A DNA stretch of 64,000 nt from JAAZCI01 sp046462535 (GTDB taxonomy: Bacteria; Pseudomonadota; Gammaproteobacteria; Cardiobacteriales; Wohlfahrtiimonadaceae): the NCBI GenBank assembly GCA_046462535.1, contig JBKGVF010000020.1, positions 124,001 to 188,000 on the forward strand, written 5' to 3'. Under the pieces are notes generated by a model, which worked only from the letters and a program-made list of their open reading frames with translations, did not search any database and was not told where the DNA came from. Both the position numbers and the translations under genes were made by a program. Shown one piece after another: positions 15,439-25,063 of this stretch. Numbering within the stretch: position 1 is the first letter of the stretch; every line of letters starts with the position of its first letter.

Positions 15439-18336
15439 TTAATCTACAGACTCTAATCTCTTTAAGAGAGTGGCCGCTTTCTCTTTCAGCTCCTCATTAC
15501 CATCCTCTAACACCTCCTCTAAAAGGGGGCGCGCTAAACGGGCATCAAACCCTATATAAGCCTCGGCAAGCTCAAGCTTAACTCGCTCACTCTTATACTC
15601 ATCCTCGTCTGTAGAGTGATTCTCATCGATCACCTCTTGCGCTCTAACGGACTCTGCCGGGTCAAGCGTTAAGGACTCCTCCTCAATCGTGATAGGGGTC
15701 GATTCCTCTTCCACCGCCGTCGCGGTCAATGGGGTAGACTCTTCCACCTTAGGTGCTTCTGCCTTAGGAGCCTCACCTGCAAGCGCCTTCTCAAGCGCTG
15801 ATGCATCTTCAAGGGTAACCTCACTAATGAAGTTAGGGATAAGACTCTCACCACTATCAGTTTCTAAGGGTAACTCTGAACTTGCCTCAGTAGAGAGCTC
15901 TAAGAGGTCATCATCCGGAAGCTCTACCAGTTCAATAGGCTCTAACGGCTCTGGCTCATCCGCCAGGGGTGTTATCTCCAGTGAGTCGATAGAGAGAGAC
16001 TCAGTTAAGGGCTCAAGAAGTAGCTCCTCTTGTAGATTCTCATTCTCCTCTACAAGATTCATCCCATCACTCTCAATATCGGGTGTCTCATCATCTAATG
16101 AGAACTCTATAACAGGCTCATCAGACAACTCCTCCTCAGCTATACTCTTAGAGGGAGCACTACTCTCAGCAACCCGTGTAATCTCTAAAGGCTGCTCATC
16201 TATCTCAAACTGAGAGAGATCTATCTCAAGTGTATCGCCTAAATCATCCACCTCTTCAGTAAGGGCCGTCTCTTGACCTATCGAAACCGTTGGCTCTTCT
16301 GACGCCTTCTCTCCCTCTTCAAGTAAAGCACCTGAACTAATCTCTAAATCAGCAAGATCATAACTATCAAAGTCTTGCTCAATCTTTACCTCTTTAGGAT
16401 CAATTAATGGTCGATTTCGCCCTTCTGAACGATCTAAAGAGAGTGTCAACTCCTCTTGAGAGTCATCCTCTTTCGCCTCCTCCTCACTCTTCTCAAAAGT
16501 GAGTGAGAAGTCTAGTCCTTCATCATCCATATCAGGCTCAATTACCGCTTCGCGCTTTACATCCTCTTGGGGGGTTATCTCTACCTCCTCAATATCTAGA
16601 TCTAGCGCTAATGGCAAATCCTCATCTTCCGCTATAGATTCACTCGCTTCCAATGCAGCAAGATCTTTAGCTAAACGATCTGCCTCCTCTTCTGTAATTG
16701 ATGCTAATGACTCTAGCTCCTCCATTGTCTCTGTATCGATATCAGCTGCAGAGACCTCCTCACTTAAATTAACCTCATCTAACTCCTCTAGGACTGAATC
16801 GATATCCTCAAGATCGAGCTCCTCTAAATTAAGATCTTCCATCTCTATAGAGCTCTCTTGTTCCTCTTCTAACTCCTCATTTACCGCAGCAATCTCCTCT
16901 TCAAGAGCGCGCTCCGTAGAACGACGTCTATAGAGTAAAAACCCAACTAACGCTAAAACTAACGCAACTAATGCCGCGGCAATGGGGACAAGATACTCCT
17001 CAAGAATACCTGGCTTAGCCAATTCTTGATTAAACTCAGCTTCTAATTGACGAAGACGATCCTCTTTCAGCGCCTTATCTACTTCGCTAGGCTCATTGAT
17101 TACTGTAAGCGGCTCAGATGTAACCGAGGCTTCAACTGAGGTCGCCTCCTCCTCTGTAACCGTTACTTCAGCAGAAGTTGTAGTAGATTCCTGCTCATCA
17201 ATAATCTCCGCCTTCGAAGCTGCCTCAATCTGAGGTTGATCCTGATCAACAATAGGCTTCTCTAATGGCTGAGCAACCACCACCTCCGCTTCAATTGACT
17301 CCTCCTCTTCTCCCGCTACCTCTTCCACTTCGGTAACAGTAGGCTTAGATTCACCTATAGGTAACTCTTCAGTGAGGCTTGGTAATGCTTTAATTACCCC
17401 TACAGGACCATCTTCACGTAGAGGCTCATAGCGACTTAAGTCAATATTAATGACCTCTATAGGACGCCCTACCTCCTCTGTTGTAATCGAATCATTAGAA
17501 CCTTCTGGCTCACCTCCGAGGGGGCGATCAAGATCAGGAATATTAAGTGTAGTATTCTCTAATAACACCCCTTGACGAGTAAAACTACGGGGATTATGAC
17601 GTTTTATCTCATCAATCATCCGCTGTGTAGAGATATGGGCCGGTTTAACAGCATTTGCAATACTCCACATCGTCTCTCCAGCCTTTACTGGACCATAGCG
17701 GCGGGCTGTTTCATATTTAACTGAAGCTGTTGGGGCTGCTGCTTTTTTAACCGGCGCTGCTTCTGGCTTTCTAGCCACTTCCTCCTCACGCTTCTCTTCA
17801 GATTTCTCTTGAGCACGCTCACGCTCTTCCTGTTCTTTTCTCTCTTTTACAATATCAGAACGCTGCTCTTCACTACTCTTCTCTTCCCCCTCTGCTTTAG
17901 AGGTCGCAACCTCCTCTGCCATCTCTAATTTAGCATCAGAGCTCTCTTTCTCGTCACTCTCTTGTGGACGGAAATCAAGAATAATTGGAAGCTCAAGCAG
18001 ACCTAAGCGCCCCTCTTCACTTTTTGTCCGTAATAGTAGAGTGAGTGATGGGTCATCAATGGGATTCTCAGTTGTAATAAATAGCTTCTCTACCCCCTCT
18101 TCTTCACGAACCTCTAAAGTTACCTCATAGTTAAGGGGCTCATAATTATATTGCAGATAATCCGTTGCAGGAGCGAGGGTAATCTCACCATCCCCCATGA
18201 TATCCGCCTCAATATGGAGGGGCTCATTGCTATAGGATTTTATTATTGCGTTTGAAAGACTAACCGCATAAGCAAGCGATGCTAGCCCAAATAAAGACGC
18301 AGCTAATACAAATCGTTTTATTACATTAATTCTCAT
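15439..18336 (-). CDS. fimV: FimV/HubP family polar landmark protein
   Basis: A large acidic inner-membrane protein of about 965 residues. Order of parts: signal peptide (cleavage near AYA), the FimV N-terminal domain, and an acidic/basic linker. A LysM-like peptidoglycan-binding motif follows (GPVKAGETMWSIANAV near residue 220), with the FimV signature NPRSFTRQG shortly after it. Then come one membrane span near residue 450 (LVPIAAALVALVLALVGFLL), a long cytoplasmic Glu/Asp-rich region and a C-terminal TPR-like FimV domain (LELAEAYIGFDARLARPLLEEV). Such proteins organise the cell pole, type IV pili or septum. I prefer the internal ATG at 18336 over the one five codons earlier. Ribosome sites are weak for both. 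It follows asd, as in Pseudomonas. Confidence 0.88.
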   Translation of the reverse strand: MRINVIKRFVLAASLFGLASLAYAVSLSNAIIKSYSNEPLHIEADIMGDGEITLAPATDYLQYNYEPLNYEVTLEVREEEGVEKLFITTENPIDDPSLTLLLRTKSEEGRLGLLELPIILDFRPQESDEKESSDAKLEMAEEVATSKAEGEEKSSEEQRSDIVKERKEQEERERAQEKSEEKREEEVARKPEAAPVKKAAAPTASVKYETARRYGPVKAGETMWSIANAVKPAHISTQRMIDEIKRHNPRSFTRQGVLLENTTLNIPDLDRPLGGEPEGSNDSITTEEVGRPIEVINIDLSRYEPLREDGPVGVIKALPSLTEELPIGESKPTVTEVEEVAGEEEESIEAEVVVAQPLEKPIVDQDQPQIEAASKAEIIDEQESTTTSAEVTVTEEEATSVEASVTSEPLTVINEPSEVDKALKEDRLRQLEAEFNQELAKPGILEEYLVPIAAALVALVLALVGFLLYRRRSTERALEEEIAAVNEELEEEQESSIEMEDLNLEELDLEDIDSVLEELDEVNLSEEVSAADIDTETMEELESLASITEEEADRLAKDLAALEASESIAEDEDLPLALDLDIEEVEITPQEDVKREAVIEPDMDDEGLDFSLTFEKSEEEAKEDDSQEELTLSLDRSEGRNRPLIDPKEVKIEQDFDSYDLADLEISSGALLEEGEKASEEPTVSIGQETALTEEVDDLGDTLEIDLSQFEIDEQPLEITRVAESSAPSKSIAEEELSDEPVIEFSLDDETPDIESDGMNLVEENENLQEELLLEPLTESLSIDSLEITPLADEPEPLEPIELVELPDDDLLELSTEASSELPLETDSGESLIPNFISEVTLEDASALEKALAGEAPKAEAPKVEESTPLTATAVEEESTPITIEEESLTLDPAESVRAQEVIDENHSTDEDEYKSERVKLELAEAYIGFDARLARPLLEEVLEDGNEELKEKAATLLKRLESVD

Positions 18337-18423
18337 TATTTTACATCTCATCGAATTGAAATAGACTTCGTTTTCTAAAAGAAACCCGACCCTCGACTCT
18401 GCTAATTATTAGACAAAATAGAG

Positions 18424-18477
18424 GGCTAATCACCCATATCTTACCCAACTCGAGTATGAAGATACAGCCGATTAGCC
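18424..18477. repeat. Long inverted repeat between asd and fimV
   Basis: GGCTAATC and GATTAGCC (18424-18431 and 18470-18477) enclose a second pair TATCTT/AAGATA (18437-18442 and 18459-18464). Together they form an extended interrupted hairpin in the 185-base gap after asd. On the minus strand it is followed by CTCTATTTTG, a poor U run. It may reduce read-through from asd into fimV or stabilise the asd 3' end. Confidence 0.5.
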
Positions 18478-18521
18478 AAATATAGTATTACACTACTTTT
18501 CTCTCTTTGACCTTTAATAAT

Positions 18522-19634
18522 TTATCGCTCCCGAAGAATCTTTAAAATACGGCGCAATGGCTCCGCCGCACCCCACAAGAGCTGATCCCCAACCGTAAAG
18601 GCATTCAGATATTCAGGACCAATATTCATCTTGCGCAAACGACCAACAGGAATCGTTAATGTTCCCGATACGGCAGCAGGTGTTAATGCTTCTGTTGTAA
18701 TTGCCCGCTCATTAGGAATGACCTTTACCCAATCATTACCCTCTTTTATCATTCCCTCAATCTCATCGATGGGAAGATCAGCTGTCAACTTTAAGGTTAA
18801 GGCCTGAGAATGACATCGCATTGCACCGATACGAACACAGGTACCATCAATTGGGACAGGCCGCTCTAACTGCAGTAATTTATTACTTTCAGCCATCGCC
18901 TTCCACTCCTCACGACTCTGCCCATTCTCGAGCTCTGTATCAATCCATGGAATTAAGCTACCAGCTAATGGCGCACCAAAACACTCTGTAGGGTAACGAT
19001 CACTATTAAAACCTTCGGTAATTTTCTGATCTAACGTTAAGATAGAGCTTGCAGGATCGGCCAACTCATCAGCAACCAGATCATGTACAGCACCCATCTG
19101 AGCGATTAGCTCCTTCATATTTTGTGCACCTGCACCAGAGGCTGACTGATAGGTCATCGATGTTGCCCACTCAACTAATCCTTCCTTAAAGAGTGGCCCT
19201 AATGCCATTAACATCAAGCTGACCGTACAGTTACCCCCGATAAAATCTTTAATCCCCGACTCTATACCGCGATCGATAATAGCGCGATTAACTGGATCGA
19301 GCACAATAATTGAGCTCTCCTCCATCCGAAGGGTCGATGCTGCATCGATCCAATATCCTTCCCACCCTTTCGCTCGCAGGTTACTGTAGACACGGCTAGT
19401 ATAATCGCCACCCTGACAACTTACGATTGCATCTTGTGCCATTAATGCCTCAAGATCATAGGCATCTGCTAGAGTAGTATCATACTCTCCCCTTACTTTA
19501 GGGGCCTCGCCTCCAGCATTAGAGGTAGAGAAGAATGTTGAGTAGATACCTTGAAAGTCCCCCTCCTCCCTCATTCGCTCCATCAAAACAGAGCCCACCA
19601 TTCCACGCCAACCAATAAAACCGACATTTTTCAT
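18522..19634 (-). CDS. asd: Aspartate-semialdehyde dehydrogenase
   Basis: A 370-residue enzyme reducing aspartyl phosphate to aspartate semialdehyde, the branch point to lysine/diaminopimelate, methionine and threonine. The N-terminal VGFIGWRGMVGSVLMERM is the gammaproteobacterial Asd NADP-binding motif. The nucleophile Cys is in GGNCTVSLML near residue 134. The reading frame has three ATGs within four codons. AGGA directly abuts the first, so the third or fourth (19637 or 19634) has proper spacing. It is 22 bases from leuB, certainly co-transcribed. The leuB-asd-fimV order matches Pseudomonas. Confidence 0.95.
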   Translation of the reverse strand: MKNVGFIGWRGMVGSVLMERMREEGDFQGIYSTFFSTSNAGGEAPKVRGEYDTTLADAYDLEALMAQDAIVSCQGGDYTSRVYSNLRAKGWEGYWIDAASTLRMEESSIIVLDPVNRAIIDRGIESGIKDFIGGNCTVSLMLMALGPLFKEGLVEWATSMTYQSASGAGAQNMKELIAQMGAVHDLVADELADPASSILTLDQKITEGFNSDRYPTECFGAPLAGSLIPWIDTELENGQSREEWKAMAESNKLLQLERPVPIDGTCVRIGAMRCHSQALTLKLTADLPIDEIEGMIKEGNDWVKVIPNERAITTEALTPAAVSGTLTIPVGRLRKMNIGPEYLNAFTVGDQLLWGAAEPLRRILKILRER

Positions 19635-19665
19635 CATCGTCATTCCTAACTTAAACTCTCTCTAA

Positions 19666-20739
19666 TTACTCGTTAAGTGCAGCTAAAACAGCATCACCCA
19701 TCTCAACACATCCTGTTACGCTCTCCCCCTCTTGGGCAATATCTCCAGTGCGCAAACCAGATGCCAGCACCGCTTTTACAGCCTCTTCAATCTCTGTTGC
19801 AATATCGTTACGATCGAAGGTGTAACGGAACATCATAGCTACAGAGAGGATCGTTGCTAAAGGGTTAGCCCGATTCTGCCCTGCAATATCAGGTGCTGAA
19901 CCATGAATCGGCTCATATAATCCCTTGTTATTCTCATCAAGGGATGCTGATGGCAACATGCCAATCGATCCGGTTAACATTGAGGCCTCATCAGAGAGAA
20001 TATCCCCAAATATATTGCCGGTTAACATAACATCAAATTGTTTAGGGGCTCGCACCAACTGCATTGCAGCGTTATCTACTAACAGATGGCTCAACTCAAC
20101 ATCCGGGTACTCCTTAGCCACTTCCGTGACAACATCACGCCAAAGCTGTGTGCTCTCTAAGACATTCATCTTATCGATTGAACAGAGTCGCTTATTCCTC
20201 TTTTGGGCTGCCTGGAATGCAACATGAGCAATCCGACGAATTTCTGATTCAGAATAGATCATCGTATTAAATCCTACCCGCTCACCATCCCGCTCCTCAA
20301 TCCCTCTCGGCTCACCAAAATAGACATCACCAGTCAGCTCACGAACGATTAAGAGATCTAATCCTGCAACCAGCTCCTCTTTTAAGCTAGAGGCATGGGC
20401 GAGCTCCTTAAATACCTGCGCAGGACGTAAATTGGCAAAGAGATTAAGCTCTTTACGAATCGCCAACAACCCCTGCTCAGGACGAATATTACGAGGAAGT
20501 GTATCGTACTTAGGCCCACCCACAGATCCTAGCAGAATTGCATCAGCAGCCTCTGCTTTTGCCAGAGTCTCAGCAGGGAAAGGATGGCCCGTCTCATCAA
20601 TAGCCACACCACCAATAAGGGCATGCTCTATTGTAAGTTCAAGTGAATGCCTTTCAGCAACATTGCGAAGAATCTTCTCCGCTTCACTAACAATTTCTGG
20701 ACCGATACCATCGCCAGGGAGGACTAATATATTCATCAT
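19666..20739 (-). CDS. leuB: 3-isopropylmalate dehydrogenase
   Basis: A 357-residue NAD-dependent decarboxylating dehydrogenase of leucine synthesis. Visible motifs are LPGDGIGPEI at the N-terminus, LLGSVGGPKYD near 70, the substrate-binding RELTGDVYFGEPRG near 133, and TGNIFGDILSDEASMLTGSIGMLPSAS near 238 (shown as the metal-binding region). GAAGGAAG lies seven bases upstream of the first ATG. leuA, leuC and leuD are absent from the window, so leuB has been separated from leuCD while keeping its link to asd. Confidence 0.95.
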   Translation of the reverse strand: MMNILVLPGDGIGPEIVSEAEKILRNVAERHSLELTIEHALIGGVAIDETGHPFPAETLAKAEAADAILLGSVGGPKYDTLPRNIRPEQGLLAIRKELNLFANLRPAQVFKELAHASSLKEELVAGLDLLIVRELTGDVYFGEPRGIEERDGERVGFNTMIYSESEIRRIAHVAFQAAQKRNKRLCSIDKMNVLESTQLWRDVVTEVAKEYPDVELSHLLVDNAAMQLVRAPKQFDVMLTGNIFGDILSDEASMLTGSIGMLPSASLDENNKGLYEPIHGSAPDIAGQNRANPLATILSVAMMFRYTFDRNDIATEIEEAVKAVLASGLRTGDIAQEGESVTGCVEMGDAVLAALNE

Positions 20740-20763
20740 GATTATTCTTCCTTCTATTTATAA

Positions 20764-21960
20764 TTATTCATAAGTGGATCGCCTCTTCATATTTAAGAAG
20801 AGATAAAACGCGAGAAACAGGAGTATAGAGCAGAATAGTAGCCCTAAAAATACATTCTGATATGAGTCAGTTATATCATAGATATAGCCAAAAAGAGTGG
20901 GGATAATGGCTGAAATAATGTATCCACCAAAGAGCATCATAGCTGTCCAACTGGCTACTGCATTCCCATTATTCGCCTCGTAAAAGGGGAGAGTTAAAGT
21001 GATCGTAAAGAGGCCCGCACTCACTAAAATCCCCAATACAAAGATCACAGCATAAGCTACTATTAGCTGCTCTCCAAAGAGTATTAAGAGGAGAAAAAGC
21101 CCTACAGTTAAGAGGGACGCGCCATAGATAACCAAAGAGCGACGTAACTTTGCTAATAAAAAGGGAATAATAAAGCTGCCAAGTAGACCATTAAAGATCA
21201 CAATATTAAGTAGAACATTCGCATGGAATTGAGGGATACCCCGCTCTACCAGATAGGGGTAGAGCCAAGCAACAATAGTGTAAAAGAGGCCAGATTGTAA
21301 CCCAAAGCAGAGAATAAGAAGCCACGCCTTAGGCTCATTCCATGGCAGATTAACCTGCTGCTCAGTAATTACCGTTACCCGCCCCTTAGCAAAGAGAAAG
21401 TAGTAGGCCCAATAGAGTGAAATAGCTAAAATAGGGTAAGTCCAAAATTCAAGTGAGAATGCCCAACCCCAACCAAAATATTGGGTGAATACCCAAGCTG
21501 TAATCGAACCTAACAGACCACTTACGCTTATTCCTAGAGAGTAGAGCATCATCCCCTTCCCACTCTCTTTGCCAAAATAACGCTTAACAAAGCCTGATGC
21601 TAATGGCCCAGCAATCGCAATCCCCGCCCCCATAATAAATGAGGCGATTATTAAGAGGGACACACTATTGAAGTGAGTACGCAAAAATGTTGAGAGGGCA
21701 ATGGCAAATAGACTTAAGGTGATTGTTCTCTCTAACCCAATCCGATCACTCAACGGCTTTGCTAAGAGTGCAAAAAAACCCATACAGATCACTGGAATAG
21801 AGAGCAGCAGACTCACAACCGTGTGGCTCAGTGAGAGTGCCTCTGCGATGGTCTCCATCAATGGTCCTAGCGAGGTTAGGGTAACTCTTAGGGTCGCTGC
21901 CGCTAAAAAAATTAGCCAAAAGAAGTGGAAGGGAATCGCTGCTCGAGAAGTTGGCCCCAT
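20764..21960 (-). CDS. MFS transporter, CynX/NimT-like
   Basis: A 398-residue, 12-helix major facilitator. The loop 2-3 motif is partly preserved as KPLSDRIGLERTI. The fold and length resemble the CynX/NimT group (cyanate or nitroimidazole transporters), but the substrate is unknown. The ATG at 21960 lies one base after the dut stop codon, implying translational coupling. An upstream in-frame start (22014) would lie within dut. It is wedged between dut and leuB in a minus-strand run and is unrelated to either pathway by sequence. Confidence 0.75.
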   Translation of the reverse strand: MGPTSRAAIPFHFFWLIFLAAATLRVTLTSLGPLMETIAEALSLSHTVVSLLLSIPVICMGFFALLAKPLSDRIGLERTITLSLFAIALSTFLRTHFNSVSLLIIASFIMGAGIAIAGPLASGFVKRYFGKESGKGMMLYSLGISVSGLLGSITAWVFTQYFGWGWAFSLEFWTYPILAISLYWAYYFLFAKGRVTVITEQQVNLPWNEPKAWLLILCFGLQSGLFYTIVAWLYPYLVERGIPQFHANVLLNIVIFNGLLGSFIIPFLLAKLRRSLVIYGASLLTVGLFLLLILFGEQLIVAYAVIFVLGILVSAGLFTITLTLPFYEANNGNAVASWTAMMLFGGYIISAIIPTLFGYIYDITDSYQNVFLGLLFCSILLFLAFYLFLNMKRRSTYE

Positions 21961-21961
21961 A

Positions 21962-22417
21962 CTACTGACGCCCCGTGTGCCCAAATCCGCCGCTTCCGCG
22001 TTCACTCTCATCAAACTCAGCTACCTCAGTAAAGTGTGCTTGAACCACTGGCAAAATTACCATCTGCGCCATCCGCTCACCTACTTCCAGCTGAAATGGG
22101 GTATCACCTCGATTCCAGAGAGAGACCATCAGCTCCCCCTGATAATCCGAGTCGATAAGCCCAACCAAATTACCCAGCACAATTCCCTTTTTACTCCCTA
22201 AGCCTGAACGTGGAAGAAGCACTGCAGCATAATTAGGATCACCAATATGGATCGCTAAGCCTGTCTTAACTAAGAGACTCTCTCCTGGCTGAATTGTGAT
22301 CGGCTCAGAGATCATTGCTCTCAAATCTAACCCAGCGGAACCAGAGGTGCCATAAGCAGGTAGGGGGAACTCCTCACCTAATCGTCGATCTAAAATTTTA
22401 TATTCAATATTTACCAT
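21962..22417 (-). CDS. dut: dUTP diphosphatase
   Basis: A 151-residue trimeric dUTPase that hydrolyses dUTP to dUMP and pyrophosphate. All five motifs are present: SAGLDLRA at 27-34, PRSGLG at 69-74, GLIDSDYQGEL at 86-96, ERMAQMVILP at 114-123, and the C-terminal RGSGGFGHTG at 140-149. Length equals E. coli Dut (151). Its first seven bases overlap the end of the NDUFA9-like gene. Confidence 0.97.
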   Translation of the reverse strand: MVNIEYKILDRRLGEEFPLPAYGTSGSAGLDLRAMISEPITIQPGESLLVKTGLAIHIGDPNYAAVLLPRSGLGSKKGIVLGNLVGLIDSDYQGELMVSLWNRGDTPFQLEVGERMAQMVILPVVQAHFTEVAEFDESERGSGGFGHTGRQ

Positions 22418-23370
22418 TCTTCAGAACGCCTTGCCATTAATCGGTCATCAAAATATTGATCACGCACCTTATCATGCAACTCATATGCAAATAGGCTCTC
22501 CATTGGAAGAGGCTCAATTCCAAACTCCATCAACGCATTTTTATTCGTTACACTAGCGACTTTCGCAGTCTGATATTGGTTGCGCGTTAATGGGGAGCCT
22601 GGTAGCCAGCCAAAGAGTGTAACACCGATAGCAGTAATAAAGTTGGGGAGTGATTTAACCCCTCGAGCACTCCCTTTTATCTCAAGAGCCATCTTTGAAA
22701 CCAGCTCTTTTAGAGTATATTTTGTCGGCCCTGCCACCTCATAAATGGCCGCCTCTTCTTGGTCAGCCTCTAAGAGCGCAATGATAAAACGCACTAAATC
22801 ATCAAGGTAGATCGGTTGCACTTCACTATTAGCTAATGGCAGAGGAAACCAGGGAAGATAATTGATAAGGCGCGCCATAAAGTAGCTAAATGGATCCTCA
22901 TGCCCTAAAACCAACGATGGGCGGATAATATCCAACATCACCCTACTCTCTTTAGATCGCTCAGTCAGTGCCTCTTCTGCTTGATACTTGGTTGATAAAT
23001 AACGACTTTTAGCCTCTTTAGAGGCCCCTAGCGCACTCATATGGATCATTTTGCTGATACCTAACTCGTCGGCCAATTCATAAAGCATAATTGGTAGATC
23101 GATATGGGCTCGTTGTAAGCGACTCTTTTTACTATCCCAAATTCCAACAAGGTTAATTATAATATCACTCCCTGTAAGTGCTGCACGCATCTCATCTCGA
23201 TCTGTAAAATCACACCCTTGACGATAAGTGACAAAATCCATGCACTCAGCGCTATTTTGCACATTCCTATCTCGAGAAAAGATTCGCACTTTATAGCCTG
23301 CATTTGCCAAGGCTGCTGTCAAGTGAGTACCGATATATCCAGTCCCACCAAAAATCGAAATAACTTTCAT
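22411..23370 (-). CDS. NDUFA9-like NAD(P)-binding oxidoreductase
   Basis: A 319-residue atypical short-chain dehydrogenase. It starts with the Rossmann motif IFGGTGYIGTHL, followed by IINLVGI near residue 76 and a YLSTKYQAEEAL segment with the SDR Tyr-x-x-x-Lys near 130. The family includes the complex I accessory subunit NDUFA9 of mitochondria and bacterial relatives of uncertain function. I chose the ATG at 23370, with AGGAG ten bases upstream. It is the first gene of the run leading to dut. Enzymatic activity is not established. Confidence 0.8.
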   Translation of the reverse strand: MKVISIFGGTGYIGTHLTAALANAGYKVRIFSRDRNVQNSAECMDFVTYRQGCDFTDRDEMRAALTGSDIIINLVGIWDSKKSRLQRAHIDLPIMLYELADELGISKMIHMSALGASKEAKSRYLSTKYQAEEALTERSKESRVMLDIIRPSLVLGHEDPFSYFMARLINYLPWFPLPLANSEVQPIYLDDLVRFIIALLEADQEEAAIYEVAGPTKYTLKELVSKMALEIKGSARGVKSLPNFITAIGVTLFGWLPGSPLTRNQYQTAKVASVTNKNALMEFGIEPLPMESLFAYELHDKVRDQYFDDRLMARRSEEW

Positions 23371-23651
23371 CAGCTTACAACTCCTCATTAAATATCGATG
23401 CTCGTTTTAATCTCTAACGAAAATCCACGCTCCATCGAGAGCCATTACTTTAGTCGCAGAGTATTAAAATGATAATTAACCCCCTATTCTACCCCAATTC
23501 TTCACTTTTCGGTAGCAGGATCTCCGCTAATCGTTACCTGCCCACCTTACCATTCATCCTCTCCTCTTCTTGCTTATTAATAGTAAAATATTTACCATTA
23601 ACCGAATGATTAATAAAACCTAACTAATAGTGATGAGTGAAGGAAGCCTCT

Positions 23652-24959
23652 ATGAGAAAATATTTTGGAACTGATGGGATACGTGGCAAAGTTGGGGTCT
23701 ATCCGATGACCCCTGACTTTGTCCTCCGCCTAGGATATGCTGCAGGTAAAGTCTTAGCTGGCAATGGGGGGAAAGTCCTTATCGGTAAAGATACCCGTAT
23801 CTCTGGTTATATGTTTGAATCTGCACTCGAGGCTGGCTTCACCTATTCTGGGGCAAGCGTCTCCCTAATCGGGCCGATGCCAACACCAGGCATAGCCTAT
23901 CTTACTGAGACCCTTGATATGGTGGCTGGCTGTGTTGTTTCTGCTTCCCATAACCCCTTTTACGATAATGGGATAAAATTCTTTGATGAAAATGGGCGAA
24001 AGCTCCCCGATGAGGTTGAGCTAGAGATTGAGCGTTATCTTGATGCCCCCTTCATATCAGCTGCCCCCTATGATCTTGGACGAGTGCGACGCATTAATGA
24101 TGCTGCAGGACGCTATATCGAATTTTGTAAAAGCTCTGCCCGTGATCTCTCACTAAAAGGGAAGCGGATCGTTCTCGACTGTGCCAATGGAGCTACCTAC
24201 CATATCGCCCCCTACGTCTTTCGAGAACTTGGGGCAGAAGTCATTGTGATTGGCGCTGAGCCGAATGGGTTTAATATTAATAAAGATGTTGGCTCCACTG
24301 CCCCTGATGCCCTTATTAAACGGGTAATTAGCGAAAAGGCTGACTGTGGTATCGCCTTTGATGGTGATGGAGATCGACTTCTTATTGTTGATGAACAAGG
24401 TAACCCCTTTGATGGAGATGACATTCTCTATCTTTTGGCTAAATACCGTAAAGAGCAGGCCATTGTGGGCACTGTTATGAGTAATCTAGGTTTTGAAGCT
24501 AATCTTGCAGCACATGGCATCGAGCTCATTCGTGCTAATGTTGGCGATCGCTATGTATTGGAGAAGCTCCAGAAACATAATCTCACATTAGGAGGAGAGA
24601 ACTCCGGCCATATAATCTGCCTCGATAAGCATGGCACTGGCGATGGTATCATTGCTGCGCTACAAGCTTTACGTGCCATCACCGAGCTTGATACTACCTT
24701 TAATGGTATCCAAAAAGAGCTCAACAAAACCATTCAGGTGATGGTTAATGTTGGAATCGGAAAGGCAAGTAATTGGGAGAGCCCTCGCCTTGAGCGCTCA
24801 ATCAAAGAGGTGGAGGCAGAGCTAGGTGATTCAGGACGCATCTTAATTCGCCCATCAGGTACCGAGCCTGTTGTACGTGTTATGGTAGAGGGTCACGATG
24901 TAGAAGAGTGTGAGCGACTAGCGAATCGCTTAGCTAATGTGATACAAGGTGAAATTTAA
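23652..24959 (+). CDS. glmM: Phosphoglucosamine mutase
   Basis: A 435-residue enzyme converting glucosamine-6-phosphate to glucosamine-1-phosphate for peptidoglycan and lipopolysaccharide precursors. YFGTDGIRG opens the protein. The phosphoserine loop is SASHNP with Ser at residue 99. The metal loop DGDGDRL is near 241, and the sugar-binding GENSGH is near 321. The ATG at 23652 has AAGGAAG six bases upstream, so the GTG five codons earlier is not used. It is monocistronic, with a strong terminator. The usual folP/ftsH neighbours are absent. Confidence 0.96.
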   Translation: MRKYFGTDGIRGKVGVYPMTPDFVLRLGYAAGKVLAGNGGKVLIGKDTRISGYMFESALEAGFTYSGASVSLIGPMPTPGIAYLTETLDMVAGCVVSASHNPFYDNGIKFFDENGRKLPDEVELEIERYLDAPFISAAPYDLGRVRRINDAAGRYIEFCKSSARDLSLKGKRIVLDCANGATYHIAPYVFRELGAEVIVIGAEPNGFNINKDVGSTAPDALIKRVISEKADCGIAFDGDGDRLLIVDEQGNPFDGDDILYLLAKYRKEQAIVGTVMSNLGFEANLAAHGIELIRANVGDRYVLEKLQKHNLTLGGENSGHIICLDKHGTGDGIIAALQALRAITELDTTFNGIQKELNKTIQVMVNVGIGKASNWESPRLERSIKEVEAELGDSGRILIRPSGTEPVVRVMVEGHDVEECERLANRLANVIQGEI

Positions 24960-24989
24960 TAATCACCGTAGTAACCACTTAAGAGAAGA

Positions 24990-25023
24990 AGAGACCACGC
25001 CCTTAAGTGTGGTCTCTTTTTTT
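24990..25023 (+). terminator. glmM terminator
   Basis: AGAGACCAC and GTGGTCTCT (24990-24998 and 25009-25017) form a nine-base stem followed by seven T in total. Confidence 0.9.
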
Positions 25024-25063
25024 AATCTTAAAAGCTTATCTACAACTAATAAGTCCCTCTTAC

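Noticed and set aside
15689..16213. Serine-rich plus-strand reading frames antisense to fimV (also 16499-16933)
   Set aside because: The Ser runs are simply the reverse complement of the Glu/Asp-rich codons of FimV.
21961..22014. Upstream start for the MFS gene inside dut
   Set aside because: It would add 18 hydrophilic residues encoded by dut in another frame. The ATG directly after the dut stop is the simpler start.
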